From positions 1,802,001-1,866,000 of the forward strand of contig NZ_CP007440.1 in the NCBI RefSeq assembly GCF_001579845.1: a DNA stretch of 64,000 nucleotides. Reading direction: 5' to 3'. A model generated the notes under the pieces. The model saw only the letters and a program-made list of their open reading frames with translations, had not been told where the DNA came from and ran no database searches. The position numbers were made by a program, and so were the translations under genes. Every line of letters begins with the position of its first letter. The first letter of the stretch is position 1. Shown one piece after another: positions 8,944 through 18,163 of the stretch. This DNA comes from Rhodoplanes sp. Z2-YC6860 (GTDB lineage Bacteria > Pseudomonadota > Alphaproteobacteria > Rhizobiales > Xanthobacteraceae).

Positions 8944-10170
8944 TTAGGACCTGCGGATCGCCGCAAAGCATCCGAGAGCGGCCACGGTAAATCCGGCCGC
9001 CAGCGCCAGCGCAGCGGTGTCGGAGGCGCGTTCGATGACGAACGCCATCACCAGCGGCGCCGCCGATTGCATCGCGAGCCAGAAGCCGCCGATCCGCCCC
9101 ATGGTGCGGCCGTAGCCGTCGGCGCCGAACAGGGCGAGCGGCAGCGCGCCGCGCGTGATGGTGATGAGGCCGTTGGCGCCGCCGAACATCACCGCGAAGA
9201 TCGCGGCGCGCAGCGGCGCGACGCCGAACAGCAGGAGCAGCAGAAACGCCGCGACCAGCAGCAGCACCGCAGCGCGCGCGACGAGAAGCGGATGGATGTC
9301 ACGGCCGAACATCAGTTCAGCGACACGGGCCGCGACCTGGGCGGGCCCGAACAGCGCACCGATCGCGACCGCCGTTGCCGCATCGATGCCGTTGCGCCCA
9401 AAGATCGCGAGCAGATGCGCCGACAGCGCCGACGGCACGAAGGCGTAGGCCGTGAAGGCCGCGGTCACCAGCGCGAACACCATCCCTCGGGCGGGTATCA
9501 GCGGCGCGGGCGATTTGGCTCCGCTGGGGGCCGGCTTCGGCGCTTCACCAGCGGCACGAAGGCGCGGCAGCGCAAAGGCGTAAAGCGGCGCGCAGACTGC
9601 GGCCATCAGCACCGCAAAGACCACATAAGTGCCGCGCCAGCCGACCGCGCCGATCAGGACGTGCGTTGCGGGCCAGCCGGCCGTCGAGGCAAAACCGCCG
9701 GCCAGTGTGAGCAGCGTGATCGGCCGCCTGGCGCCCGCGCCGAAGATGCGGCCGAGCGTGGCGAAGGCCGGATCGTAAAGCGAAGCGCCGAGACCCGCGC
9801 CGAGCACCACCCAGGCCGCAAGATAGGCCGGCGCATTGGGTGTCAACGCGAGCCCGAGCAGTCCCAAGGCGCTCACCAGCGCGCCTGCCGCCATCACCAC
9901 GTGGCCGCCGCGGTTGTCGATCGAGCGGCCGACGGCGGGAGACACGAGGCCCGCCGTCAGAAGCCCGAGCGAGAAGCCGCCCATGGCGAAGGACAGCGAC
10001 CAGCCGTGCTCGGCCGCAATCAGCGGCGCGAGCAGGACCGGGGAATAGAAGATCGTGCCCCAGGCGATGATCTGGGTGATGCCCAGCACGAGCACCGCGC
10101 GCCAAGGACCAGTGATCCAGGGGCCGGCCATGATGTCGCGAAGCGCGGGCATTGCCCCCGCAGTATTCAC
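8944..10170 (-). CDS. MFS transporter
   Basis: A 408-residue major facilitator superfamily protein with about twelve hydrophobic helices. Helix 1 is WRAVLVLGITQIIAWGTIF, and the loop between helices 2 and 3 has the family's GRSIDNRGGH motif. The N terminus has several candidate starts: GTG at 10170 or ATG at 10152 and 10131. The substrate cannot be inferred. Neighbours are the orphan CheZ gene and a glutathione transferase, giving no functional hint. The complementary strand carries a long open frame that I regard as a codon-bias shadow. Confidence 0.85.
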   Translation of the reverse strand: MNTAGAMPALRDIMAGPWITGPWRAVLVLGITQIIAWGTIFYSPVLLAPLIAAEHGWSLSFAMGGFSLGLLTAGLVSPAVGRSIDNRGGHVVMAAGALVSALGLLGLALTPNAPAYLAAWVVLGAGLGASLYDPAFATLGRIFGAGARRPITLLTLAGGFASTAGWPATHVLIGAVGWRGTYVVFAVLMAAVCAPLYAFALPRLRAAGEAPKPAPSGAKSPAPLIPARGMVFALVTAAFTAYAFVPSALSAHLLAIFGRNGIDAATAVAIGALFGPAQVAARVAELMFGRDIHPLLVARAAVLLLVAAFLLLLLFGVAPLRAAIFAVMFGGANGLITITRGALPLALFGADGYGRTMGRIGGFWLAMQSAAPLVMAFVIERASDTAALALAAGFTVAALGCFAAIRRS

Positions 10171-10265
10171 GCTTCATGCGGCCGAGGCGAGATCGACGGC
10201 GTTTCGAAACCGCGAAGTTGCGCGCTTATTCGGCAGACACCTTCGTGAATTTCCGAACCGCGGCT

Positions 10266-10874
10266 CTAGGCGGCGACCTTGGTGGACGCAAAAGCCGGCA
10301 CCTGCGCGGCGAAGCGATCGAGCCAGGCCACGAGTTTCGGATGCTTCGCGCGCCAGTCGCCGGCGAAGCGCAGATCGCGATGGCCGAGGAAGCAGGCCAC
10401 GGCAATCTGGCCGACGTTCGGCATAGCATCGAGCGATGGAGGAGTGGTTTCGAGCGCGGCGAGCGCGCGGGCGATCTTGTCGTTCTGATAATCCAGCCAC
10501 TTCGCAGAATGATGCTCGGGTGAACGCCAGCGGCCTTCATAGAGCACCAGGATCTGGGCGTCGGTCGCGCCGTCGGCGAGCGCCTGCAAGCGCAAGGCTG
10601 CGAAACGCGCCGCCGCTTCCTTCGGAATGATCTTGCCGCCGCCGGCGCGATGGTCGAGGTATTCGAGGATCACGCGCGAGTCGAACAGCGTCGTGCCGTC
10701 TTCCAGCACCAGCACGGGAATCTTGCCGACCGGATTTTGCTGTCGCAGCGAATCCTTGTCGTCGTTGGTGTCGGCCGCCTCGATTTTGATCTCACCGGAG
10801 AGACCGAGCACGCTGGCGGCAAGCTTGACCTTCCGGCCGAATGGCGAAGGCGGCGTCGAACGCAGGATCATCAT
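10266..10874 (-). CDS. Glutathione S-transferase family protein
   Basis: The product has a thioredoxin-like N-terminal domain: LRSTPPSPFGRKVKLAASVL, with the active-site Ser in the usual place, then NPVGKIPVLVLEDG with the cis-Pro, and LFDSRVILEYLD, which supplies the Glu/Asp-Ser glutathione contacts. An all-helical C-terminal domain follows, with NVGQIAVACFLGHRDLRF. About 202 residues is normal for the family. I chose the ATG at 10874 because the fold starts there; an in-frame ATG at 10901 adds nine residues. Glutathione conjugation or peroxide reduction of a hydrophobic compound is the likely activity; the substrate is unknown. Confidence 0.88.
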   Translation of the reverse strand: MMILRSTPPSPFGRKVKLAASVLGLSGEIKIEAADTNDDKDSLRQQNPVGKIPVLVLEDGTTLFDSRVILEYLDHRAGGGKIIPKEAAARFAALRLQALADGATDAQILVLYEGRWRSPEHHSAKWLDYQNDKIARALAALETTPPSLDAMPNVGQIAVACFLGHRDLRFAGDWRAKHPKLVAWLDRFAAQVPAFASTKVAA

Positions 10875-11103
10875 GGGGCGGATCTTTGAAGCTGGCTTCA
10901 CAAAATGAGCACGGTCAAACGCAGACGAAGACCGCGCGTGGTGTGGAGGTCAATTCATCCTTCCGCAAGCTGGAAGTCTTGAAGACTGGCTTCGCGAAAA
11001 GAGAAAATGTTGGCGCGGCGCGCGAACGGCCGCGATAGGCACGCAAGACCATCTTAACGCAAGCCAGCCGAATGTGGACTTGCGTATCAGGCAGTGCTGA
11101 CCG

Positions 11104-11319
11104 TCAGCCTGTGACGACCAGGTTCACGGCCTTCGGGCCTTTGCCCTTCTTGTCAGGCTCGACTTCGAATTGAATTCGTTGTCCCTCGGCCAACGACTTC
11201 AGGCCGGCGTGCTCGACAGCGGTGATGTGCACGAACACATCGCGTCCGCCGTCGTCCGGCTTGATGAAGCCGTAACCGCGCTCGCCGTTGAAGAATTTGA
11301 CCGTACCACTCATGGCCAT
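11104..11319 (-). CDS. Cold-shock domain protein (CspA-like)
   Basis: A 71-residue single cold-shock domain that binds single-stranded RNA or DNA. Both RNP motifs are present: GYGFIKPDD (RNP1) and DVFVHITAVE (RNP2). The start ATG is preceded by AAGGAG at good spacing. The roughly 210 bp upstream, up to rlmJ, hold no gene and several GC-rich inverted segments. That would suit the long, structured 5' leader that cold-shock mRNAs often carry, though no defined thermosensor can be shown by eye. Confidence 0.95.
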   Translation of the reverse strand: MAMSGTVKFFNGERGYGFIKPDDGGRDVFVHITAVEHAGLKSLAEGQRIQFEVEPDKKGKGPKAVNLVVTG

Positions 11320-11531
11320 TTACAGACTCCTTCCCCCCAAATGCTTCGCCACCGATCCCCCACGGGTGGTGGCTCGGCCCAACGTTCGCGATCGGAAGAA
11401 AGCGTCAGCTTCAACAGCCTCGGGCACTCCGCCGATCCCCCCAACTTGGAGGCGGAACGTCTAAGCCAGCGGGTTCAGGCTAAACCCAATTCCATCGGCG
11501 TGGAAAGGGGCGAAAGGTATAAGAAAAGGTA

Positions 11532-12389
11532 TTAGGTGGTTATTTCGCCGGTGAGCCAGGAAAGTGTCGTCCGACACGCTGCACCGCGGGATAGGATGTT
11601 TCCGAGCGCGGGCAAAAGGCTTTCGAGCTCCTCATAAAGGCGCCATGGCGGATTGACCGCGATCAGGCCTGTGCCGCGCAAACCCTTGTCTTCTGTTGAG
11701 GTTGCAAGGATCAGTTCTATTCGCAACGTTTTCGCGATCGCGAGCCGCGAAAGCTTTCGGACGAAACTTGCAACCTCGGTTGTATCCTTGATCGGATACC
11801 AAAGCAGGTAACAGCCGGTCGGCCATTTGCGATGGGCTGCGGCCAGGGCCTGGGTCAAACGGGACAGTTCCCCGGGCTGCTCGAAGGGCGGATCGACCAG
11901 CACCAAGCCGCGCCGCTCCTTGGGCGGCACGTAAGCGGTGAGCGCCGTCCAGCCGTCGATGGCGACCGCTTTGGCGCGGGCATCGCCGCGCAGCCGGTTG
12001 GACAGAGCGGCTGCAGCCTGCGGCTCGAGCTCGCAGGCGATCAGCCGGTCCTGCGGACGCAGCAGCGCCTGCGTCAGCGCCGGCGAACCGGGATAGGCGG
12101 TGAGCGCGCCTGCCGGATTGAGCGCTGCAACGGCATCGAGATAAGGCGCCAGCAACGCGCGCGCCGGCTGATCGAGGTCGGCGCCGATCAGCCGGTCGAT
12201 GCCGTCGCGCCATTCCAGCGTCTTGCCGGCCTCGATGCCGGAGAGATCGTAAACGCCGGCGCCGGCATGGGTGTCGATGACGCGAAACGCTGCGGGCTTG
12301 TCGCGCAGATGCGTGAGCACGCGCGCGAGCACGGCATGTTTCACGACATCGGCGAAGTTGCCGGCGTGATAGGCGTGGCGATAGTTCAT
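11532..12389 (-). CDS. rlmJ: 23S rRNA (adenine-2030-N6)-methyltransferase RlmJ
   Basis: RlmJ methylates A2030 of 23S rRNA using S-adenosylmethionine. The N-terminal MNYRHAYHAGNFADVVKHAV is diagnostic. FRVIDTHAGAGVYDL forms the SAM-binding loop, and VLVDPPFEQPGEL carries the DPPF-type catalytic motif of N6-adenine methyltransferases. The length of 285 residues is normal. The gene stands alone on the minus strand between the cold-shock gene and a small open frame on the other strand. Confidence 0.93.
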   Translation of the reverse strand: MNYRHAYHAGNFADVVKHAVLARVLTHLRDKPAAFRVIDTHAGAGVYDLSGIEAGKTLEWRDGIDRLIGADLDQPARALLAPYLDAVAALNPAGALTAYPGSPALTQALLRPQDRLIACELEPQAAAALSNRLRGDARAKAVAIDGWTALTAYVPPKERRGLVLVDPPFEQPGELSRLTQALAAAHRKWPTGCYLLWYPIKDTTEVASFVRKLSRLAIAKTLRIELILATSTEDKGLRGTGLIAVNPPWRLYEELESLLPALGNILSRGAACRTTLSWLTGEITT

Positions 12390-12519
12390 CGGCGCGCGGC
12401 CATTAAGGTTAGAACCGGTTCTGTCTATCAGAGCCTGCGTCGCTGAATAGAATGATCTGGCGTCGCTGACGTAACTGTACGCGGCTCAAGGGGAAGCCGT
12501 TTGCTCCCTTCGGCAACGG

Positions 12520-12765
12520 ATGAGAGCCGTCGAAGGGGCGGGACGCGTGGGACGAATTCTGGCGTTGGCGATCGTGGCCTACGTCTATGGCGGACCGTCA
12601 TTCGACGGTCAGCGTCCTGCGGCGCTCGATCGGTCGCTGCGGGAATTCAGGCGCAGTGTCGATGCAATCGAACGCGATGGGCCGCGCGTCGTCGCCGCGG
12701 TGGATCGGCTGCGCGGCCAATACGAACTTGAAAAAGTGCTGCGTGCTTTGAATCGCTCGCTCTGA
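12520..12765 (+). CDS. Small hypothetical protein (uncertain)
   Basis: An 81-codon frame whose product has one hydrophobic stretch near residues 10-22 (GRILALAIVAYVYGG) and then a charged, helical region rich in Arg, Asp and Glu (about residues 38-78). I do not recognise a family. It is the only reasonable frame in this gap. The charged helical tail looks more like protein than a shadow, but there is no strong ribosome-binding site. It could be chance. Confidence 0.4.
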   Translation: MRAVEGAGRVGRILALAIVAYVYGGPSFDGQRPAALDRSLREFRRSVDAIERDGPRVVAAVDRLRGQYELEKVLRALNRSL

Positions 12766-12858
12766 AAAGCGCAGCCTCGGCTCTTCATCGACGCGTCTTT
12801 TGCGGCGAACCGGTACCCGCCCGGATCACGTCCGGGGCAGGCTTTTGTCGCGAGCGCT

Positions 12859-13647
12859 TTAGCGGCCGCGCACCGGCGGCATGATCAGCTTGTCACGCCG
12901 GCAGGCGCGGCGGTCGAGCTCGGCGCAGTCGCGGAAGCGCAGATCCTTGCTCATGCAGATACGGACCTCGCCGAGCCGCGGACTGCCGCAGGTGACCGAG
13001 ATCGCGGCGCGCGACAAGCCTGGATTGGCTTTGACGAAGGCCTCCTCGACCTCGGCGGGCGAGACGCTCAGCGTCGACTTCGGTGACGCATAGACCTCGG
13101 GAATTTTGACGGTCTCGCGCGCCTTGCGCACCAGATCGAAATAGGCCCGCTGGTCGAGGCCCGAGCAGGTGCCGTGAGCGTCCCACTCATGAAACACCAG
13201 CCGCGGCGCCGGCATCAGATCGAGCATGGAGGTCATCAGCTCGCGGTTGAGCCGCGGCGCGGGCTGTTCGCAGTTTTGCGGAAAGCCGCGCTCGTACTGC
13301 GGCCAAAGCCCATGCACCACAAAGGAGTAGGGCCGGGAAGTTGAGCACTGCTCGCCGCCATTGCGGCCGCGCTCTTCGCTGTCCTGACAGAATGACGGCG
13401 ACCACGACAGCGACAGCACGTAGAAGTCGAATTTCCCGGGCTGACGTCCGTCGTTGTCACGCCGGCCTTGCGCCACGGTTTCCTGAGCCAGGGTCTCTGG
13501 CGTCGTGGCCGCTGGGGTTGCGGCGCTTCCGGCACTGTCTTGTGAGATTTGGTCCTGTGAGATTTGCGATTGGGATCGTGCCGGCTGCAGCGCGACGCCT
13601 ACGAGCAGAATGGCGAACGCGACGGCGCGAAATCCGATACCGATCAT
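12859..13647 (-). CDS. Secreted ribonuclease T2 family protein
   Basis: A 262-residue exported RNase T2. A signal peptide (about residues 1-25, with FRAVAFAILLVGVALQPARS) leads into a low-complexity Gln/Ser/Thr linker and the catalytic domain. Both conserved active-site segments are present: CAS I as FVVHGLWPQ with His112, and CAS II as HEWDAHGTC with His153, Glu154 and His158. Several cysteines suit disulphides in the periplasm. The family cleaves single-stranded RNA to 2',3'-cyclic phosphates. The start is the ATG at 13647, since the frame upstream of it lacks a signal sequence. Confidence 0.93.
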   Translation of the reverse strand: MIGIGFRAVAFAILLVGVALQPARSQSQISQDQISQDSAGSAATPAATTPETLAQETVAQGRRDNDGRQPGKFDFYVLSLSWSPSFCQDSEERGRNGGEQCSTSRPYSFVVHGLWPQYERGFPQNCEQPAPRLNRELMTSMLDLMPAPRLVFHEWDAHGTCSGLDQRAYFDLVRKARETVKIPEVYASPKSTLSVSPAEVEEAFVKANPGLSRAAISVTCGSPRLGEVRICMSKDLRFRDCAELDRRACRRDKLIMPPVRGR

Positions 13648-13800
13648 GAGACGCCCCTCACTCACACGCTGGAACCGATGGAACAACCATTCTCTATGGC
13701 CAAGAACAAGTCAAGAACAAAATGGAAACGGGCCGCGACCGTACGGCCTGTGATATGGCCTTACGTTATGGACAAGCCATGAATGCGGGAGCAGCCGAGA

Positions 13801-14292
13801 TCAGGGAGCGGCAGCCTTGCAGGCGGGGCTGTTGGACCAGTTGCGATCCAGCCCGACAACGCACCAGTTCACGCCCCAGCTCGCACCGATCATGCCGCCG
13901 TCCTCGACGATCGAGTAGCGGACCGTCCGCCATATGCCATCCGAGATCAGCGCGCGGCCCGAACAGAACCGACGCGGGATGGTCCCGTCGGCCCAAGGCC
14001 GGAGCGCTACCTCCTGGACTTTTTCGATGCTCTGAATGCTCAGGTCGGAATTCCAGAACCGGCCTTCCTTGGTCGAGAAGCGGTGCCGGATGGTCTCGAT
14101 GGCCCAATTGTCGTCGCAGGCCGGCAGCTTGGAATCGAACTTCGGCCCCCACAGATAGATGGTTTTTTCCAGCCAGTTCGCCGCCGCAGCCGGCGCGCAC
14201 AGTGCGCTCATCAACAGGGTCGCCGCTGCAGCGACGCCAACGCTACGCCGGCCCAAACCTTCGAGACGCGTTGCCAAGGCACGAACGCTCAC
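13801..14292 (-). CDS. Secreted hypothetical protein, Cys/Trp-rich
   Basis: A protein of 163 residues starting at GTG 14292, which has GGGGAGG a few bases upstream; a TTG five codons earlier is less likely. The signal peptide is SVGVAAAATLLMSALCAPAAAA. The mature part contains four cysteines (in PACDDNW, RRFCSG, NWCVVG and PACKAA) and many tryptophans, suggesting a small disulphide-bonded periplasmic domain. I do not recognise a characterised family. Neighbours are RNase T2 on the same strand, 150 bp downstream, and a divergent thioesterase. Confidence 0.7.
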   Translation of the reverse strand: MSVRALATRLEGLGRRSVGVAAAATLLMSALCAPAAAANWLEKTIYLWGPKFDSKLPACDDNWAIETIRHRFSTKEGRFWNSDLSIQSIEKVQEVALRPWADGTIPRRFCSGRALISDGIWRTVRYSIVEDGGMIGASWGVNWCVVGLDRNWSNSPACKAAAP

Positions 14293-14525
14293 AGGAAACC
14301 TCCCCAACGCAAGTCACCCCACGGCCGCCCAGCAAACCACGCCGCAGCCCTCAATGTCGCCACGTTATCACAGCTTTTGCCCTTGAGGCACCGCATTAGC
14401 CACAGTTTTAGCGCCGGAAAAGCCCTTGGAAATACTGGCAAACTTCGAATCCGCCTCATAGGCTCAAAAAAAGTGATTCGCGCGAAGACGTAGCTGCGCA
14501 CGCGCCGGAGAGGCGGAGACGAAGA

Positions 14526-14999
14526 ATGGCCGTGGAAGCGCGCCGGCTTGAGCCGGTCGACGGCGTATTCGGAATTGCGGCAGCCAGTCGCGTTCTGATC
14601 GAGACGCTCCCGTCTTGGATGCAGGAACTCGGACTGCTGGTCGAGGCCGTTGAAGCCGGCCGGCCAGCCAGCGCGCCGCCGGACTGGCAACCCGGCGCGA
14701 TCGTCCGGCTGCCGTTTTCGGTGCGCCTCGCGCGCGGCGGCATCGTCTGTTCGCAGGCGTTGATGGCCGCGGCCGACACCGCGATGGCACTCGCATGCGC
14801 AGCGGTCTGGAACGGGCAACGGCCGACGAGCGCGGTCGATCAGACCATCCATTTCCTGCGTCCGGCCAACGTCGATATCCTGGCGGATGCCCGCATCGTG
14901 CGGATCGGCCGCAATACGGTGTTCGGCCGGGTGTCGCTGTCGAGCGCGGTCGACGGTCGTGAGATCGGCATGGTGTCGACGGCCTACGCAATCCTGTAG
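14526..14999 (+). CDS. PaaI-type hotdog-fold thioesterase
   Basis: A 157-residue hotdog-fold protein of the acyl-CoA thioesterase group. The segment RGGIVCSQALMAAADTAMALAC corresponds to the long central helix. TSAVDQTIHFLRPANVDILAD is the typical strand after it, and GREIGMVSTAYAIL closes the domain. Such enzymes hydrolyse acyl- or phenylacetyl-type CoA esters in the cytoplasm. There is no clear pathway context, since the neighbours are unrelated small genes. A GGCGGAG ribosome-binding site lies just upstream. Confidence 0.82.
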   Translation: MAVEARRLEPVDGVFGIAAASRVLIETLPSWMQELGLLVEAVEAGRPASAPPDWQPGAIVRLPFSVRLARGGIVCSQALMAAADTAMALACAAVWNGQRPTSAVDQTIHFLRPANVDILADARIVRIGRNTVFGRVSLSSAVDGREIGMVSTAYAIL

Positions 15000-15170
15000 C
15001 GCGGCCTTACGGCCCAAAACAGCCGTGAGCTTCGTCTTCGGCTTTTTTTCGCTGGCGCGCTTCGCCGTTAAGCCCTTGTCCAGAAATTTGAGATTTTTGT
15101 CTCGAGCATTGAACCTTCGCGGCTGCTTGCGCGTCTAAGCCTGCAGGAAAGCGAATTTCAGGGGCGTCTG

Positions 15171-15332
15171 ATGACGGTCGACCGTGCCGGCCTTGGGTTT
15201 CTTGGATTGATCTTCGGCGGTGTCACCGCCGCCGTGATGCTGGTGGCTTGCACCGTTGTGGTCGGCCATCTCGATGGGCATTTGCAGATCGAGAGCCAGA
15301 CTGCTGCGGTCAGCTCGAGCGTCCTGCGCTAG
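15171..15332 (+). CDS. 53-residue single-pass membrane protein
   Basis: A short gene (53 codons plus stop). After MTVDRAGLG comes one strong membrane helix, FLGLIFGGVTAAVMLVACTV, and then a short polar tail ending VSSSVLR. It is followed 20 bp after the stop by a strong stem-loop terminator. That fits a real, independently expressed gene. The function is unknown, and I base the call on the membrane helix and the terminator. Confidence 0.6.
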   Translation: MTVDRAGLGFLGLIFGGVTAAVMLVACTVVVGHLDGHLQIESQTAAVSSSVLR

Positions 15333-15352
15333 ACAGATTCCGATCGGATAGA

Positions 15353-15378
15353 ACAATGGCCCCGTTCGGGGCCATTGT
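15353..15378. terminator. Stem-loop terminator between convergent genes
   Basis: The arm ACAATGGCCCCG pairs perfectly with CGGGGCCATTGT around a two-base loop. It lies between the plus-strand small membrane gene and a minus-strand gene. T-richness after it is weak on both strands, so it may need help or act mainly as an mRNA-end stabiliser. Confidence 0.75.
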
Positions 15379-15404
15379 CGTTACCAACCACTGTCGCCGC
15401 GGTC

Positions 15405-15812
15405 TCAAAGAGGCGCGGGCGTTTCCGCATTAGGCTGCGGGTTTTGCGATTTCCACTTGGTGACGCTTTCGGCGATGATCTTCATCGAGGTCATCGCCGC
15501 CTGGCTCAGGTTGGCGTAGCCCGCGATCTCGCGCTGCACCCGCTCGGCCTCGCTCCGCAGCATCTCGCGCACGCGCGAAAGCTCGGCAATCACACGATCG
15601 ATTTCGGCGACCGAGGCGCCCGACACCCGCTCGATCACCGAGCTGATGTTGTCGACACCGGCGTCGCCGGCATCGTTCCGCGGCCTTCGAAACGACGAGA
15701 CGTCGCGCCGCACGAACGCGCGGATCTCGCCTTCGACCTGCTCGACCGCGGCGGTCGCCGCCGCCACAGCCGGATCGTTATCGGTCGTCCGTTCAGGCTT
15801 GATGACACTCAT
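15405..15812 (-). CDS. Hypothetical helical protein
   Basis: A product of 135 residues from the ATG at 15812 (MSVIKPERT); the frame continues upstream but without family-like sequence. It is almost entirely helical and rich in Ala, Glu, Arg and Val. VAAATAAVEQVEGEIRAFV and VIAELSRVREMLRSEAERVQ look like coiled-coil segments. No membrane segment or signal peptide is seen. The family is not recognised. The coiled-coil content hints at a structural or phasin-like role, which is a guess. Confidence 0.65.
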   Translation of the reverse strand: MSVIKPERTTDNDPAVAAATAAVEQVEGEIRAFVRRDVSSFRRPRNDAGDAGVDNISSVIERVSGASVAEIDRVIAELSRVREMLRSEAERVQREIAGYANLSQAAMTSMKIIAESVTKWKSQNPQPNAETPAPL

Positions 15813-15960
15813 GCTCGCTCCCTTCACTCGCAGTGTTGCGATCATGCTCCCCATGAACATGGCCCGTCGATGCATAGTCGACGCGCTGGGGCGATTGCGT
15901 CACCGCACTGAGGCGGGATAGTGACGATTTCGCGGCGATGCCCAGAAACCGCGCCGCCGG

Positions 15961-16710
15961 CTACCAGACCTTCTTGAAGCCCGCGGTGATGCTCTTGATG
16001 GGCACGGCCGATCCCGGATCCTCGACCGAGGTCGTGATCTTCAGCGGCCCCGCCACCGTCTGCTCAATGCTGAGCTTGTTGTGCCACTGATTGTCGGTGT
16101 TCGAGGAGCTCGCGTCGGCCGAGAACGTGGTGCCCCACGGCGCGACGTTGAATTTCAGCGTCTGATCGAGGGTGCGGGCCTGCATGGGCTGGGTGATTGT
16201 GCCTATCACCGAAGCCGGAGCATTGCTGGCGAGCGGCAGCGACTCGGGCGTTGTTTGTGCCAGCGTCTGGGTCACCGAATAGCCGTTCTGCCAGGTCATC
16301 GACAGGCTTTCCCCAAGCGGAACCGTCCGGCTCATCGTCGCGCCGACCTTGCCTTCGTCCTTGCCGCCGTCGACGCGGGCCTCGAGAGAGGTCTTGTCGA
16401 AGCCGAGCGGTTGAAAGCCCGGCATGTTGATGCTGCCCCAGACCGACCCGGTGGATCGATCGCCAAAGGTGCCGGTTGCGAAGTTTTCCGACGGCAGCGT
16501 GCTCGGCTGCGCGGCGAGGCTGACGTCGGTGCCGATCTTGGTTTCCCATTCGGTCGGCAGCCTGCGGCCGACCGAAAGCGTCGACGAGCCGTCCGGCAGG
16601 TCGGTGCGGCTGCCGAAGTTCGGATCGTTGGATGATTTGTCGGCATCGCCGGCGAAGGCGACGCCACTGCCGAATGCCACGATCACAAGCATCGCGAGAG
16701 CTGCACGCAT
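15961..16710 (-). CDS. Secreted beta-rich hypothetical protein
   Basis: The product of 249 residues from ATG 16710 has a clear signal peptide (MRAALAMLVIVAFGSGVAFA). The mature part is rich in Thr, Ser and Gly with alternating polar and hydrophobic residues, for example TWQNGYSVTQTLAQTTPESL and TLKFNVAPWGTTFSADAS. It ends with SITAGFKKVW, so it closes on an aromatic residue. This pattern suggests a beta-barrel or beta-helix envelope protein. I do not recognise a named family. Outer-membrane location is an inference. Confidence 0.7.
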   Translation of the reverse strand: MRAALAMLVIVAFGSGVAFAGDADKSSNDPNFGSRTDLPDGSSTLSVGRRLPTEWETKIGTDVSLAAQPSTLPSENFATGTFGDRSTGSVWGSINMPGFQPLGFDKTSLEARVDGGKDEGKVGATMSRTVPLGESLSMTWQNGYSVTQTLAQTTPESLPLASNAPASVIGTITQPMQARTLDQTLKFNVAPWGTTFSADASSSNTDNQWHNKLSIEQTVAGPLKITTSVEDPGSAVPIKSITAGFKKVW

Positions 16711-16851
16711 GATCAAGCTATTTGGGAGTTGCTCGGTTAAGCAATGCTTGCTGCATCGCAAAACAATGCGGCGGTGTTTGGGAATCATTGTGGCGAGTCT
16801 CGCGTTGCGCGCGAAATCCGCCGAACGTGAAAGGGAACGGGTTCGCTTTGC

Positions 16852-17670
16852 CTAATAGCCGATCAGGATCTCGGCCACGGATGGTTTCGCCGCGAGCACG
16901 TTCGGATCATTCGAAGACAATTCCTTGTCGCCGCTGACCGCGCTCCGCGCGTCGGGTGACGCTTTGCTGTCGACGCTCAATCGAATGCCGACCTTGCAGC
17001 CGCCGGGCAGCGAGCTCAGCGCGCCGCCATCCCAGCCTGTCACTGAACTCGAGCCGTCGGCGGTGAAGCCGCCGAGCTTGAACGGCTTGCCGTTGAGCTT
17101 CTGCAGCGCCGCGATCGGAAGTCCGAGCTTCAGACCCTTGGGCGCGGTCCATTGCGATTTGCCGTTGATCGAGATCACCGAGACGTCGGTGCGCGCCGCG
17201 TCATTGTTCCACACCACTTCGAGGCGGCGCTTCGGATCGCCGGGGTAGAGCACCGACGCTTTGATCTTGCTGCCATCGGGACCGTCGACGTCGTCGAACG
17301 CGACGTTGCGCGAGTCGAATTTTATCGCGAGCTTGAGATGCGTCGAGTCCTTGCTGAACACGCCGTTGCACGCCACGACGTTGGCGGGCGTCCTCGGCGC
17401 GGCAGGCTTGGATGGCGCAGCTTTGGCCGGCGCAGATGCGTCGTCGCCGGCACTGGTATTGGCGGGGGCGGCTTGCCGCTTGGACGGGCCCGCCGTGGGC
17501 GCTGCCCCTCGAGGCGAGGGCTTCGGCGGATCGGGCCAGCGATCCTGCACCGAGGAAGAAGACGAATTCGCGGGCGGGGCAGGCGGTGGGAATTGCGCGG
17601 CGGCGATGCCAGGCAGCCCGATGAACAATGCCCCGGCCAAGCTCGCGCGAACTCCAAGCGAAACCACCAT
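16852..17670 (-). CDS. Secreted hypothetical protein with Pro/Ala-rich linker
   Basis: A 272-residue exported protein. The start ATG at 17670 has AGAGG five bases upstream; an ATG one codon earlier is possible. A signal peptide (LGVRASLAGALFIGLPGIAA) is followed by a long Pro/Ala/Ser linker to about residue 95. A folded domain of about 170 residues comes next, containing CNGVFSKDSTHLKLAIKF and later GGCKVGIRLS; the two cysteines could form a disulphide. The function is unknown. The linker suggests the domain is held away from the membrane or cell wall. Confidence 0.68.
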   Translation of the reverse strand: MVVSLGVRASLAGALFIGLPGIAAAQFPPPAPPANSSSSSVQDRWPDPPKPSPRGAAPTAGPSKRQAAPANTSAGDDASAPAKAAPSKPAAPRTPANVVACNGVFSKDSTHLKLAIKFDSRNVAFDDVDGPDGSKIKASVLYPGDPKRRLEVVWNNDAARTDVSVISINGKSQWTAPKGLKLGLPIAALQKLNGKPFKLGGFTADGSSSVTGWDGGALSSLPGGCKVGIRLSVDSKASPDARSAVSGDKELSSNDPNVLAAKPSVAEILIGY

Positions 17671-17785
17671 CATATCCTCTTCCCGCACCCGGCGGGGTCT
17701 TCGCACCACAGGGTCGAGGCAACAATATGCAATTTCGCCGGTTCCAATCCAGCGCGTTCGAGACACCGGGTAAAGTTTGTGGCGC

Positions 17786-18052
17786 TCAATAGTAAGAGCG
17801 CGTGCGCCGCCGCGGCCGATCGTCGCCGGTATAGAATGTATTGGGCCGGCAGAATCCGCCCAATCCGGAGATCGCGGCGCGGCATTGGCCCAGGGTCATG
17901 AAATAGCAGTTGGTGCCGCCGCCGCGGCCGCCGCCATATTCGGCGCACCAGCGATAAGGGTCGGCCTTGGCGCCATCGGCGTAGGTCAGCACGCCGATGG
18001 CCAGCAAACCGGCAAAGGCCGCGGTCAAAGCAAGTCTCGCTCTCCGGCTCAT
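17786..18052 (-). CDS. DUF3551 family secreted small protein
   Basis: An 88-residue secreted protein with a signal peptide (ARLALTAAFAGLLAIGVLTY), then the DUF3551 pattern: YRWCAEYGGG, NCYFMTLGQCRAAISG and GGFCRPN. The four conserved cysteines are all present. DUF3551 proteins are abundant in Bradyrhizobium-type genomes and have no known function. The gene starts at ATG 18052 (MSRRARL), preceded by AAGGAGG. Confidence 0.88.
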   Translation of the reverse strand: MSRRARLALTAAFAGLLAIGVLTYADGAKADPYRWCAEYGGGRGGGTNCYFMTLGQCRAAISGLGGFCRPNTFYTGDDRPRRRTRSYY

Positions 18053-18163
18053 GACGACCTCCTTTGAAAGGGTGTGTTGCCTCCGACCAGAGGAACAACC
18101 GCCAAGCAGATCTATTCCCGGGGAAGCCGTTCCGCCAGACGTATTGGCGGTGACGATGGCCAA

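Noticed and set aside
8899-10248. A 449-codon plus-strand frame.
   Set aside because: It is antisense to the MFS gene at 8944-10170, and its product is dominated by Arg, Gly, His and Gln with no fold-like pattern.
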